From: Euclidia mi
Taxonomy: Eukaryota > Arthropoda > Insecta > Lepidoptera > Erebidae
Assembly: GCA_944739405.2 (NCBI GenBank)
Contig: OX123205.2
Span: forward strand, 39,390,475 to 39,454,474
Reading direction: 5' to 3'
Length of the DNA: 64,000 bases
Positions 53,301 through 63,916 of the stretch are shown here, piece by piece. The first letter of the stretch is position 1, and each line of letters begins with the position of its first letter. A model generated the notes under the pieces. That model saw nothing but the letters and a program-made list of their open reading frames with translations, searched no databases and had not been told where the DNA came from. The position numbers were made by a program, and so were the translations under genes.

Positions 53301-54650
53301 CTATGATTACGCGTGAATAGTGCCCCTTGGCTTCTTGCAGTTGCGTTGGTGCCTACAGAATGTGGTTGTTGTTTTTCGCAAAGATAGGCATATTATCAAC
53401 AAAAATCTAAAATAACTGCTTAACTTTTTCGCTTCTTCTTTTTCTGTTTCGTGTGAGTGTGTAGTACTTCGCTTTAAATATGCGAAAACTTTATAAATTA
53501 ATATTTATCCAACACTTACCTGATATTATACAAGATGTTACAGAGAGCGTATAGTTCTCTAAATGAAACAGCGCTTCACATAATCTAACATCGTAATTCT
53601 TTGTACAACAGAATAACTATTTAAAAATATAAGAATTCCTAATAACAACGCTAGACTTGCCAATTCTCAAAACATAAATTCTAAGTGCACATGTATCGGT
53701 ACATTACACGGAGTATAGAAACCACTGGCGATTGCAAACATTCCATGTATTATGTGTGTCTTAATGTTGCTCATATGACCACATTTTGTGTTATGCACAG
53801 TGACGTAAGGTCTGTTGATTTATGGGGTATCGTTTGTTATTTTAATAGAAATACAATAACTATTCATAATAAATTTATAAACCTGATCTGTTGCACTTTC
53901 ACGGCTAATCCTCTGAACCGATGATGATTTAATTTTACTGGGGCTTAGTGACAATTGCTCAGAATTCGAGTTTAAATTTAGACAACATTTTCGACAAAAT
54001 CATCCTTTTATGAAAAAACGTGGAATGTAAAATGCCATGAAAGCACACATAATTTTTTATCATCGTGATATTTGTGTACACCCCATTAGTATAAAAAAAT
54101 TCTCACCATATTGTACCATACACTTCAACTGTGGCCTGGCTTTTCGACATACTATCCAAGAGAAGCTGGAGGCAAAACCTACAATGTCTATTAAACAAAG
54201 GTAAAAAATCCCTCATTTTTCCGTAGAATCAACACGAAATTTCGCAATTACTTATTTTTCTTCCGTGCCTATTTCATTTTGAAGGCTGGTCAGGTTTCGT
54301 CAGCAGCTTCATATGTCAATCGTAAATAATATTTACATTAATTATGCTAAAAGCCGTATCCACAAACTAGTCATTATACCTCCATGTATATAGACAGATG
54401 TTGTTTGTTTTGATAACCTAGTATCGCTGTAATATTCTCGTTGTAAAAGATTCGCTGGAGAACGAACTCGCCGTGTGGATGATACGTTAAATATAACAAC
54501 AGCGTTTTTGTAGCCACTCACAAATCATATAATTTCACGCTTTTATGTGGTAAAAGGTGGGGAGGCATATAGGCATGGTTTTTGATTCGCTGTGTACAAG
54601 ATTTAAATCGAAAAGATACGTTTTACAGGGCAGTTTGAATAAAATACATA
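53301..54650. other. AT-rich, no recognised feature
   Basis: 53333-53375 shares CTTGCAGTTGCGTTG with 44519. Nothing else is seen. Confidence 0.4.
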
Positions 54651-54651
54651 G

Positions 54652-54888
54652 GCAGCAATAGCCTAGCTATGGGTTCAAGATTTTTCGAAGCTTAGCGTAT
54701 TAAAATATTAATTATCACTTACTAAACAGTGAAATAAAACATAGTGAGGAAAATTGCATGTGCATGAGTTGTACATAATGTTCTCAAAAGACATTTGAAG
54801 TCTGATAAGTCACACATGACCACCGTGGTGGACAATGCCCTAACCGTTCTCATTAAGAGAGAGGCCTCTGCCCAGCAATGGGACATCA
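54652..54888 (+). mobile_element. SINE1, old copy
   Basis: Head GCAGCAATAGCCTAG, deleted B-box region, centre and body recognisable to CCCAGCAATGGGACA. Many substitutions. Confidence 0.75.
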
Positions 54889-55239
54889 CCAACAAGACGG
54901 ATGAGCACGTGGTAATGAAACTCCAAATGAACCATGTCAAAAGAATATATACGAGTAAGTCACATAATAATATAAGACTGACCAAGCAGATATATACGGC
55001 AAGTGTGGATGGGACAGGACGAAGGGGAAGACCTAGGCGGACGGTCTCTGACCAGATCGGAGACATCCTAAAAACAGGACAGGTAAGAAGTACCCTGAAA
55101 GAGCATGCATGAGGAATCTGATGGGAGTGAATGAAGCAAGAGAGATATGTCAGGATCGTTGCTAATGGCGTTCCGTAGTCTCTGCCTACCCCTCCGGGAA
55201 GCAGGCGTGAGTCTATGTACTATGTATGTATGTATGTGT
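54889..55239 (+). pseudogene. LINE ORF2 C-terminus and tail, VSAYP type
   Basis: 54946-55110 reads RLTKQIYTASVDGTGRRGRP followed by RRTVSDQIGDILKTGQVRST. The rest is frameshifted. The 3' end is TCTCTGCCTACCCCTCCGGG, AGGCGTGAGTCTATGTA and (GTAT)n, identical in plan to the tail of SINE3. Same family as 45822. Confidence 0.8.
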
Positions 55240-56644
55240 TAATAGGAATCCAACTTTCCTCCTCTATTGATAATAATACTTTCAGCATACTTGCATGTTT
55301 TTTATGCTTGTTCTTATGCATGTGTAATCCTACTTAAACTAGTTGTGAACTAAAAAAGAACCATGTTGACTGTTGGCTTGTCTCCGTAAAACTATAAAAG
55401 CGTCATCTTAATAGTTTTACTCGGTACTCAGACTATGGAACACAACATTAACACCAACGTAGTTCTAATTATCACGAATGACTAATACGACATCATGAAT
55501 GTAAGAGCGCTTTTACACTAGCTGTTTTGTTTCGGTGTTTTCGAGCGTTTTTTAAGAAAGCAATCTTGTTGTCTTGCATCTTGCTTTGTATGTGATTGAC
55601 AATAATACAAGAGTTGACCTTTCTACCTGAGTCTTCACTAGGTTCGGTGGAGTTGATTGAAGGATTCAACTCTTATCAAGTATGTAAAAACGTTCCAATG
55701 TGACTTTCTCCAAACATCTGAAAGTTTTAAGGTAATATGTATGATCAATTTACTTGTGGCTTCGCACGTTTATGTAACTTTTCCCATTAAAACTTCCACC
55801 ACCTGTTTCAATTCTTTCAGTTTTTCTTTTCGCGCTAAAAAGTAGCCTCTTAGAAAGTCTATTCAATACTTTTGATCTTGAAACAGAACTCAAACACTGT
55901 TACATTTAGATTCTAAATAGCGTAGCGATGAATTTGCTATTTCTTGAGCCTCGTAGCTGGCTTCTAAATCTCATACGTGCAGGCTTTTGTTCTGAGTAGA
56001 ACTTTTGCTGTAATAAAGTGAAACCAAGGACACAAGTGTGCAATCTCTCTAACCCATATCTGTTGTACAGCACATGTGTCTCCCACGATGTTCGCATATT
56101 TACACACACGTGTCCGTCAGTGTGTCCTACAATACCTGCTCTCTATGATCTCGATCCGCCGTGTTACACATAGAAAAAAATCTCGGACCATCGTGTTTTT
56201 CTTGGCGTCGCTGCTAGTAAACAGAAGTTTTTGGATTATCATGTATATGCGAAATTAGTGGCTTTTGTCGTGTTTTGACGAAAATGTCTGAAGTGCTTTT
56301 TTACGCGGTGTTCCGCTGTTTAATATATCGTCCGGTGATGAGTATTCCTTGTTATAAAGGAGGAAAGTACACTTAAAATGTACTAAGCGTACACGTGTGC
56401 ATGAATATTCTAGCTCTTCTCTTTTCTTTCATTCAAAAGAAATGTAAAGGGTTCGCAACAATGTATTTAAACTCATTCATAGCCGAAATACAGTTATTCA
56501 TAAAAATAACTTACGAAAAGAGTGCACATGAATTACTTGCATTTGGAAAGAGATTTAATTTTCATTAATTTGGACAAAACAAAATTTTAATATTACAAGT
56601 TTGATATCTACTATCTACGTACTCACGGGTACAAATCAAGCTTA
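55240..56644. other. AT-rich, no recognised feature
   Basis: Short frames such as 55657-55845 and 56076-56258 have no support. Confidence 0.4.
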
Positions 56645-56655
56645 ACAGTTGTAGT

Positions 56656-56911
56656 TATTATAGACTCACGCCTGTATCCCCGAGAGGGTAGGCAGAGGTG
56701 TAATATTACACCCACATTTCGCCATGAATTTTTAGGTCCCACGTAATAGGGGGCGAGCCTATTGCCGTTCCGGGCACATTACCAGACTCCGTGCTGCGAG
56801 AATTTCCTAACGGAAAAACCCAATAACACTTTGCACGACCCGGGAATCGAACCCGAGACCTCCCAATCCCACGCGCACATTTATGCCGCGAGACCAACGA
56901 GGCAGTCAGTC
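56656..56911 (-). mobile_element. SINE3, full length, type copy
   Basis: ACAGTTGTAGT flanks it exactly (56645-56655 and 56912-56922). On the - strand GACTGCCTCGTTGGTCTCGC begins it, with B box GGTTCGATTCCC and the tail CTACCCTCTCGGGGATACAG, GCGTGAGTCTATA. Confidence 0.92.
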
Positions 56912-57295
56912 ACAGTTGTAGTACGATTCTGATACTTATTACCTACTCCATAAGACCGGTACAAAGGACAAAGTGTCTAACTTGACGAGTACTAGGTCTA
57001 TCTAAAATATTCTTCAATATCTTTTCGGTCCAAAGCCGTTGAGTCCGACCTTATTTTAATTACTGCATGACGGTCCGTCTACCGCACGAGATCGAAATAG
57101 AATATGTGTACTATAATGTACGTTTAATGGCCGTCGGATCATTCTGAACATTCCTATCGTCATTCCTTCCTAATGATCTAATGTCTATTCTTTATAATCA
57201 ACGTTTATAGCGTTTCTACCTAAATCTTGAGACGTAGGTTTCAATAGACTATAGTAATTTCTACTATTGTAATTTAAGAACTATCCATAGCCATA

Positions 57296-57388
57296 CTGTT
57301 TTATAACAACGTCAGCTCTTCCTCCGCGTGGGTGCCATAGGAGAAGCCAACGTCCAACAGTGGACTAATAAAGGCTGAAACTGATGAC
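57296..57388 (+). mobile_element. RTE-like LINE tail, degraded
   Basis: GTCCAACAGTGGACTAATAAAGG with CTGAAACTGATGAC, an end of the CCAGCAGTGGAC type. Confidence 0.45.
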
Positions 57389-57601
57389 TTCCACGATATC
57401 ACTTAGGCGTTTTAGAAACGTACAACTAATTGACTCAAAGAACTCTTAAAAGCGGGGGCTCGTCCAAAAAATGTCGACACACAAAGTGCTATTCAGTGTA
57501 AAGTTTTTAACAAAACTTGACGCAATTGCAAACTGCAAGGCAGCCGCCGACATCATAACGCCATCCTTGCGAATAGGCTAGTTGGCAAAAAAAAAATAAA
57601 T

Positions 57602-57846
57602 ATAAGTCCGTCCTTTAGATTATTCAAAAATAAGCGATACGTATTTTTTTATTTGTAAATTAAACCAAAAATGACCAAGATATAGCTCATTAAAGTCACG
57701 TATAACGTCACGCCGTGCTGCATTTTTTCGCACTAGATGACGTCACACGTAACTTTAATGGGCTATATCTTTGTTATTTTTTATTTAATCGAAAAAAGAA
57801 AAAATACGTGTCCAATATTTTTTTATAATCTAAAATACGGACTAAA
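57602..57846. mobile_element. Palindromic MITE
   Basis: Left arm TAAGTCCGTCCTTTAGATTA pairs with the right arm TAATCTAAAATACGGACTAA. The inner arms AGCTCATTAAAGTCACGT and ACGTAACTTTAATGGGCT continue to a centre near 57722. No ORF. Confidence 0.82.
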
Positions 57847-57891
57847 TAAAATGTAATTATTTTGACCCTGGAAACTACCCTATTGGAAACG
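57847..57891. repeat. 45-bp flank shared with 63885-63916
   Basis: AATTATTTTGACCCTGGAAA and CTACCCTATTG next to the MITE recur next to the MITE at the right edge of the window, reversed. So the element or its host repeat reaches to this point. Confidence 0.75.
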
Positions 57892-57956
57892 CACGTCTCT
57901 CATCAATTGATTTTATCTCTATCCGTAATCCCTAGATTTAATATGAATCTGATTCA

Positions 57957-58022
57957 TCATCATCTTAGCATCATCCCGGTTGCGACCCAAGACCACCTTG
58001 GAGCCAGAGGTCCGCCTTATGA
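57957..58022 (-). mobile_element. SINE2 end fragment
   Basis: CATCATCATCTTAGCATCAT and AGAGGTCCGC, a reversed and worn SINE2 end. Confidence 0.5.
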
Positions 58023-58047
58023 ATTTGATTGTGTTAAAATGTTATGT

Positions 58048-58290
58048 CCGTGTGGTGACGGATTAAGAATACGGAATGTCACCACTCCATATCATCCCAT
58101 GGGTGTCGTAAGAGCCGACAGAGGGAGCATGTTATGCAGAGAACACACTGTAAGAGAAGGAAAACTTGATACAATCCCTATATCAACCCGTTTGGACAGC
58201 GTGGTATAGTAGGCCAATTCCTCCTTTCAAAGGAGAGGCCTAGTCCAGCAGTGGATTGTTAAAGGCTGATGATGATGATGATGATGATGA
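58048..58290 (+). mobile_element. Retroposon F, full length
   Basis: CCGTGTGGTGACGGATTAAG at the start, GGGTGTCGTAAGAGCCGACA, then GGATTGTTAAAGGCTGATG and a TGA microsatellite. An open frame through it is accidental; it is not kept in the other copies. Confidence 0.87.
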
Positions 58291-58738
58291 AAATGTTATA
58301 TAGTCGCATTTTAATCTTGTAAGGTGCTTTTTAACAAATTGACAATTCAAACGATAAACACAATACAGTTTGGCATTCTGGTCAAATAAAAAATAATCTA
58401 AATGTGTGTTTTTTGAAATCTGATCTTAAAATCATGTGTCGTATGTATTTAGGGCGCCATTTCCCGCGAAAGTAACTAAATTAACTGATTGACATGAAGA
58501 AAAATCTCTGATGGACATCCAGACAAACAGACAGAAATATGATTAAACGAAAAACATTCCATATGGATGCAATGTGTTTATTGTTTTATATAATTAACAA
58601 GATGCATTATTTATTGTTGGCACGTTTGACGAAAAAATGATAATTTTTAATTGACTCAGTGTTTTGTCCCATCAACTAGCATTTGTAATTTTAGTCGACA
58701 CTACTTTTTACTTTGTGCCCACACTACTTTATACATAT
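58291..58738. other. No recognised feature
   Basis: AT-rich, nothing seen. Confidence 0.4.
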
Positions 58739-58740
58739 CA

Positions 58741-59045
58741 TCATCATCATCATCATATCAGCCAAACGACGTCCACTGCTGGACATAGGCCTCCCCCAAG
58801 GTTCTCCACACAGACCGGTCTTGAGCCGCCCGCATCCAACCGCCTCCCGCGATCTTGACGAGATCGTCGGTCCACCTTGTGGGGGGCCTACCTCTGCTGC
58901 TTCGTCCGGTACGTGGCCGCCACTCCAGAACCTTTCTGCCCCAACGGCCATCGGTTCTTCGAGCTATGTGCCCTGCCCACTGCCACTTCAGCTTGGCTAT
59001 CCGGAGAGCTATGTCGGCGACTTTGGTTCTTCTTTATACATATGT
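58741..59045 (-). pseudogene. RTE-like LINE ORF2 C-terminus, open frame
   Basis: On the - strand 86 codons stay open: KVADIALRIAKLKWQWAGHI, RRTDGRWGRKVLEWRPRTGR, RPPTRWTDDLVKIAGGGWMR, AQDRSVWRTLGEAYVQQWTS and FG before the stop. The tail GGCTGATATGATGATG follows. This is the end of ORF2 of an RTE-type LINE, lacking RT and endonuclease. It is recent enough to be undamaged. Confidence 0.87.
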
Positions 59046-60282
59046 CTTTTGTAAAATGACATAAAGTAAATGGGACGAAACATTAAAATAATATATTTTA
59101 TGTAAATTTATATTTTTTTGATAGGTCGTGGGACGAAACATTGAACTTGTCTGATTGCTTGTGTAAATATTTTAAATACGTTAATAACTCAATGATTTAT
59201 GCAGTCACCTTGCCATTAATAAAGGATTTCCACACAATAATTACTGTAAGTAATGACAACAATTCTAATATTATAATTATTGAGGCACTCTAAGTCACAA
59301 CAGCTATGTTAAATGCTTGTTTATGAAACTAGATGTCCGCCTTGTCATAATGCATTAATGTCCGTCATAATGACAAAAATGGTTGAAAAATTGTTTAAAA
59401 AGCCATTGTAGAGTTGGAATATGAAAATATCCTTAAAATTCCATCCATGATAATAAAAGGAACCCATTGACCAAACATCATATTCCTAGCTTTTGTACTT
59501 TAAGCTCTGCGATGCTATCTGGTCATTATAACCGAATTTGAACTATTTGCCTGCCCTAAACTTTTATTTAACCTTTATTGCAGTCCCTAGGGGCGATTTA
59601 AAACTAAAAAATCTTTATTAGTGGGTGTCTAGGTCAATAAAAGGCACCTACTATCCAATTTACGATTGAGTTTGGAGTTTGCGATGATCCAAATTATTTT
59701 TCCTGACGTCTTCTGTCAGAAACATATCTACATTACCTATTTATTGTATTAATATGAAATTTACTGTCAATATTCCGGGAAACAAACGTCGTGGCAATGA
59801 ACAAGGTCGTTACAAACAAACAGACATCATCACCTGTTTTCCTGTTATAAGCGCAGTGCACTTATATCCTCGAGGGATATTATATACAATGTGATTCATT
59901 AGTCGTGTAATTCTATAAACACGTGATTGACTGCTGACGTGACAAGTCCATAAAATTTTAAACTTATACTTGACTAATTTAGATATGTTTTCACATTTTA
60001 CCTACCGGTAAAGTTTGTGGTAAATTAATGCAATCATGAATTAATGCCCTTCTTTGTAAGTCGACTAATATAGGGATTTGGAAAGGGAAAAACAAAAACA
60101 GAACCAAAATAGTTTGAAAATATATTGATTTACAGAAATTTGTTAAATTTATTCAATTGTGGTGCAGGCATTATGACAGCTGCATTAGTATTCTGTCAAA
60201 TATGCTAAGACTAGAAAGCGAACGTCTTATTCCAAAGCAAAAGCCCGCGATGCAATCGTTATAATAACTGAATAAATAGTAG
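59046..60282. other. AT-rich, no recognised feature
   Basis: No repeat family, RNA gene or supported frame. Confidence 0.4.
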
Positions 60283-60870
60283 GAGAGCTGGCATCAATTT
60301 TGGGTAGGTATTTGAGGCAAGCTGAAAGGCAGCGATAGCCTAGTGGAGATACCAACTGACTGCCATGCAGAGGGTATCGGGTTCGAATCCACGGCGCGCA
60401 CCAATGACTTTTCGGAGTTATGTGCGTATTGAATTATAAATTATCGCTTGTCCCGTGGCTCGGAGAGCACGTTAAGCCGTCGGTCCCGGTTGTCATGAAG
60501 ATCTTTGACAGTCGTTATAGGGTGTCAGTACCTTCTAAATAAACTAAAACTATTCCAAACCATGGAATATGGCTATCCCTTCGGGTTGCGGAGGTAAGAC
60601 AGGCAGTCACTCTGTGGAAAAGCTAATATTCAGCCAAATCCGGTTAGACTAGTAAGCGGACCCCGGGTTGAAACTGGGATAACGCTAGGAGCTTTGAGGA
60701 TGCGGATGCTTTGAGGCAAGCTGAAAATTTGTTAATTTTTTTTTCAACATTTTCTATTGCCCCGCCTCTCGCCAGTCAGGTCTGAGTTCCTTGTTGGGGT
60801 GTAATAGGAGAGGTATGAGGCAAGTTTTCAGCTTGCCTCAAATACCTACCCAAAATTGATGCCAGCTCTC
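60283..60870. mobile_element. Foldback MITE hosting a SINE2
   Basis: Left arm 60283-60327 (GAGAGCTGGCATCAATTTTG...) pairs exactly with the right arm 60826-60870 over 45 bp. The right arm also holds a small hairpin TGAGGCAAG/CTTGCCTCA. Without the SINE and its duplication the MITE is about 190 bp. No host target duplication is clear. Confidence 0.9.
60328..60709 (+). mobile_element. SINE2, full length, type copy
   Basis: 382 bp flanked exactly by TTTGAGGCAAGCTGAAA (60311-60327 and 60710-60726), which is the inner edge of the MITE arm. A box TAGCCTAGTGG, B box GGTTCGAATCC (60380-60390), shared centre 60405-60450, and body to GGATAACGCTAGGAGC. Confidence 0.95.
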
Positions 60871-61249
60871 TGACTAAAAGCTCTTTTTCGCGTGGTAGAA
60901 ATTCTCTTGCGGCCATTTACAAGACAGCTCCCAGCACATTAAACTCTAAATAACTTCAGAACCAAACCCTGAGATTATCCTTAATGTTCAAAAAGCTCTG
61001 TACCCAGAAACCGTTTAAATTAAACAATAAACGCCATCAATACTCTTCCGGGAATCGAATGTGTGAATACTGGCGTCTTGAAGGAGCGCTTCATTTTCGC
61101 AGATATCCGGTCTTTATTTTAATTTGAGAGGAAGATGCGGCGCTTAAATGAAAGTACTTTTATGTTTAACTGTTTATTAAAATTTATGTACAATAAATTA
61201 TATTTGAGTCTGGTTGTGATGTTAAATGTTTTGTAAAAACATAATTAAG
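60871..61249. other. No recognised feature
   Basis: AT-rich, nothing seen. Confidence 0.4.
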
Positions 61250-61303
61250 GTCGTTGGAGAGGCTCAGGCCTTTCGGCTGATATGATGATGATGATGATGA
61301 TGA
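61250..61303 (+). mobile_element. RTE-like LINE 3' tip
   Basis: GGTCGTTGGAGAGGCTCAGG, CCTTTCGGCTGATATGATGA and a TGA run; only the last 50 bp of the LINE. Confidence 0.6.
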
Positions 61304-61325
61304 AGAAAAATATGATACCATCTGA

Positions 61326-61514
61326 GCCCGCGGTTACAACCGCTTATTTAGGGCTATTTCTCCGTACCCGTGACCAATAGCGCGATGTTTTATAACCTTC
61401 CTCTATGAATGAGCTATCGAACACAATAAATATATTCATATCGACTCAGTAGTTCCTGAGATTATCGCGTAAACCAAACAAACAAACTACACAGCTTTAT
61501 AATATTAGTATAGA
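61326..61514 (-). mobile_element. Helitron B, diverged
   Basis: On the - strand ACTAATATTATAAAGCTGTG near the 5' end and GTAACCGCGGGC at the 3' end. TC and CTAG tips are lost. Confidence 0.65.
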
Positions 61515-61531
61515 CTTTACAGGTGAAGCCG

Positions 61532-61570
61532 GGACGGCACAGTAGTTTATGATAAACTACTGAGCCGTCC
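61532..61570. repeat. Hairpin with a 3-nt loop
   Basis: GGACGGCACAGTAGTTTA and TAAACTACTGAGCCGTCC are inverted (17 of 18) around TGA, at the left edge of the next Helitron. Confidence 0.9.
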
Positions 61571-61985
61571 TGTTTTGCCCGATCCTGTTGGTATTTTGGC
61601 AAATCCCTTCTTAGTGCATCCTTACTGACCCCGTGTGGTGACGGATTAAGAATACTGAATGTCACCACTCCATATCATCCCATGGGTGTCGTAAGAGCCG
61701 ATAGAGGGAGCATATTATGCAGAGAACAACACTGTAAGAGAAGGAAAACTTGATACAAACCATATACCAACCCGTTTGGCCAGCGTGGTATAGTAGGCCA
61801 ATTCCTCCTGTCAAAAGAGAGGCCTAGTCCAGCAGTAGACTTTTAAAAGTTGATGATGACTGTCCCCAAGGAAGATATGTATGTATACCTATATGCCAAA
61901 TTTCAGCTTCTTGCGCTCAGAAATTTTGGCTGTGCGATGTCAGTCAGTCAGTCAGTAACGCCAGAATTTAATATAATAAGTACAG
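61571..61985 (-). mobile_element. Helitron A split by retroposon F
   Basis: 61571-61632 and 61859-61985 form one diverged Helitron A: GATCCTGTTGGTATTTTGGC, TTAGTGCATC, then AATTTCAGCTTCTTGCGC and GTCAGTCAGTCAGTAACG. The CTAG tip is replaced by the hairpin. Confidence 0.78.
61633..61858 (+). mobile_element. Retroposon F nested in Helitron A
   Basis: ACTGACCCC (61624-61632) and ACTGTCCCC (61859-61867) flank it. It starts GTGTGGTGACGGATTAAG and ends AAAAGTTGATGATG. Confidence 0.87.
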
Positions 61986-62639
61986 ATATTAAACAATACG
62001 TTGTAGGTAATATGTTTCAACCACAAAAGCTTATCGTCGTTCGAAAGGAAATTCTTATCGAAACAATGAAGTTATTAATTCATTTTGTATTTTGTATTGC
62101 CAAGGTCTCGAACGGCCATACCGACGCTCTGATAGTAATATAAGCGCCGACATAATCAAGGTTATCAGGATTATTTGATCCTTTAATTGAAATATTTATC
62201 GGGGATATTCTACGAACTGTAGTTTTGAGGTGAAGAGTTCGGCAATGTTAAGATGTCGTCATGAAGAATGCTGTGGGTATGCGTCCTCCATCCATTATGA
62301 TGTGTCATGTTCCTATTTACTATTTACAAGTAATTCAGTACAATGTGAAAAAGTTGCAGCTCCTTACAGAAAGAAAATATATACCATGATACCATCTGGC
62401 GATCAAAAAGAGTAGCCACGAGTTTTAATGCCCGTTCTTTCTCGTGGTTCTACCTATTGCTTTGCGAACGAGGCAGTAAATGTAGACGCATTAAGTAATT
62501 TACTTTAATAATATAAAAAAATGACATTCATAAGCGACACCGTGTGACCTAGATGAATAAATTATTTTGACTTTGACGACATTATATCACATAATGAAAA
62601 GTTATGACTGTAAATAATAAAAATACTAAGGCCATGGGT
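61986..62639. other. No recognised feature
   Basis: AT-rich. The frames at 61850-62143 and 62230-62415 are unsupported. Confidence 0.4.
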
Positions 62640-62810
62640 CGCGGGGACTTTAAAACATTCAATTAACTGACAAATAACACGGAGTCGGAACAACAATTTG
62701 TGGATCACCCAAAGTGTTGCCTCGTGTGGGAATCGAACGCACGATACGCAGCGCAGTGGCAAGGGGCGAGGCGACCGCTTAAACCATTACACCATCCGTA
62801 CAGTTGAATA
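62640..62810 (-). mobile_element. SINE5 copy
   Basis: Reversed GTGGATCACCCAAAGTGTTG, B-box region GTGTGGGAATCGAACGCAC, and GGCGACCGCTTAAACCATTA of the head. Confidence 0.7.
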
Positions 62811-62860
62811 ATACAATAATATTATCACGCTACATACTGTAGGTTTTTTTTCTTTTCTTT

Positions 62861-63100
62861 TATAGACTCCCCGAAGGGGTAGGCAGAGGTGTAACATTAC
62901 ACCCACATTTCGCCATGAATTTGTAGGTCCCACGTAATAGGGGGCGAGCCTATTGTCGTACCGGGCACATTACCAGACTCCGTGCTGCTAGTGAGAATTT
63001 CCTAACGGAAAAACCCAATAACACTTTGCCCAACCCGGGAATCGAACCCGAGACCTTCCAATCTCACACGCACATTTATGCCGCGAGACCAACGAGGCAC
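62861..63100 (-). mobile_element. SINE3, full length
   Basis: Reversed head GTGCCTCGTTGGTCTCGCGG at the right, B box GGTTCGATTCCC, tail CCTACCCCTTCGGGGAGTCT at the left. Confidence 0.87.
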
Positions 63101-63284
63101 ACATACAAACTGTAGTAGATAAGCATAACTCAAGTGTCTGCAGTAACATTAAACAGAAGCTATGCGTATTAATAGATGTATTAAACTATTTCATAATACC
63201 TGTTGCACCATCAAGGAATGTACGTTTATACATGACTGTGTCAATATTGTATGGTAGTGATGATTAGTTGTTATTTATTATTAT

Positions 63285-63440
63285 AAATCAAAATAAAATT
63301 CTTCTGTGACTGACTGATAGACAACGCACAGACAAAACGACTTGGTGCAAAGCTGAAATTTGGCATGTATGTTCTTTGGACTGTGTAGAGTAGAACAACG
63401 GATGAGAGGATTTTGGAAATTCTTTCCTTAAGGGGGAATA
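63285..63440 (+). mobile_element. Diverged relative of Helitron A
   Basis: AAATTCTTCTGTGACTGACT, AAGCTGAAATTTGGCATGTA and GTTCTTTGG match the family A body. The ends are not clear. Confidence 0.6.
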
Positions 63441-63461
63441 TCCAAAAAAGCAAAAGCATTG

Positions 63462-63533
63462 GTGCGCGCTGTAGATTTGCATCGAAGACTCTGGGTAGCA
63501 GTCTATTAGTCTCTTAATTAGGCTATCGCTTCC
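63462..63533 (-). mobile_element. SINE1/2 head remnant
   Basis: Reversed TGGTGCGCGCTGTAGATTTG and GGCTATCGCTTCC, a worn tRNA-like head. Confidence 0.5.
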
Positions 63534-63546
63534 TATCACAAGTTAC

Positions 63547-63900
63547 TTGATACTGGATGGCACGGGCTGTTTCCGCAATTCCACGTCTTCGCGTGTATTT
63601 TGCGTGCGGGTGGGAATGGTGTCGTCATTCGAGCCACCCCAGCTCTTCGAGGAAGGCCAGCAGACTCTTGATGTGGCCCACGGCCTCCCTCAGGGTGCTG
63701 TATCTGGTCAGGTACTGCTGCCTGTACTGTGCGACCTCAGGGCAGTCGAGGAGCGGGTGGGCTGCCGTCTCGTCTGCTGCCATACAGGCCCTGCACAGCG
63801 GGCTGTCGGTGATACCTATAGTAAATAGGTGTTTATTAAAGAATCCGTGTCCTGTGTAGGCGGCCGTGACTGTCTGCAATAGGGTAGTTTCCAGGGTCAA
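63547..63900 (-). pseudogene. LINE ORF2 C-terminal zinc knuckle
   Basis: A 91-codon frame (63625-63900) has C36-R-A-C39, H48 and C53, giving C-x2-C-x8-H-x4-C, in GITDSPLCRACMAADETAAH, and finishes FLEELGWLE. A CCHC motif after the RT is typical of the R1/Jockey side of LINEs. Upstream coding is cut by a MITE at the right edge. 63547-63624 is 3' UTR. Confidence 0.75.
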
Positions 63901-63916
63901 AATAATTACATTTTAT

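Noticed and set aside
57862..58209. 115-codon frame with apparent conserved segment CGDGLRIRNVTTPYHPMGVV
   Set aside because: The similarity to other frames in the window comes from retroposon F copies. Frames differ between copies, so no protein is maintained.
60328..60400. Functional tRNA gene
   Set aside because: A and B boxes are present, but the sequence is a SINE head with a long tail and target duplication. The acceptor stem does not close.
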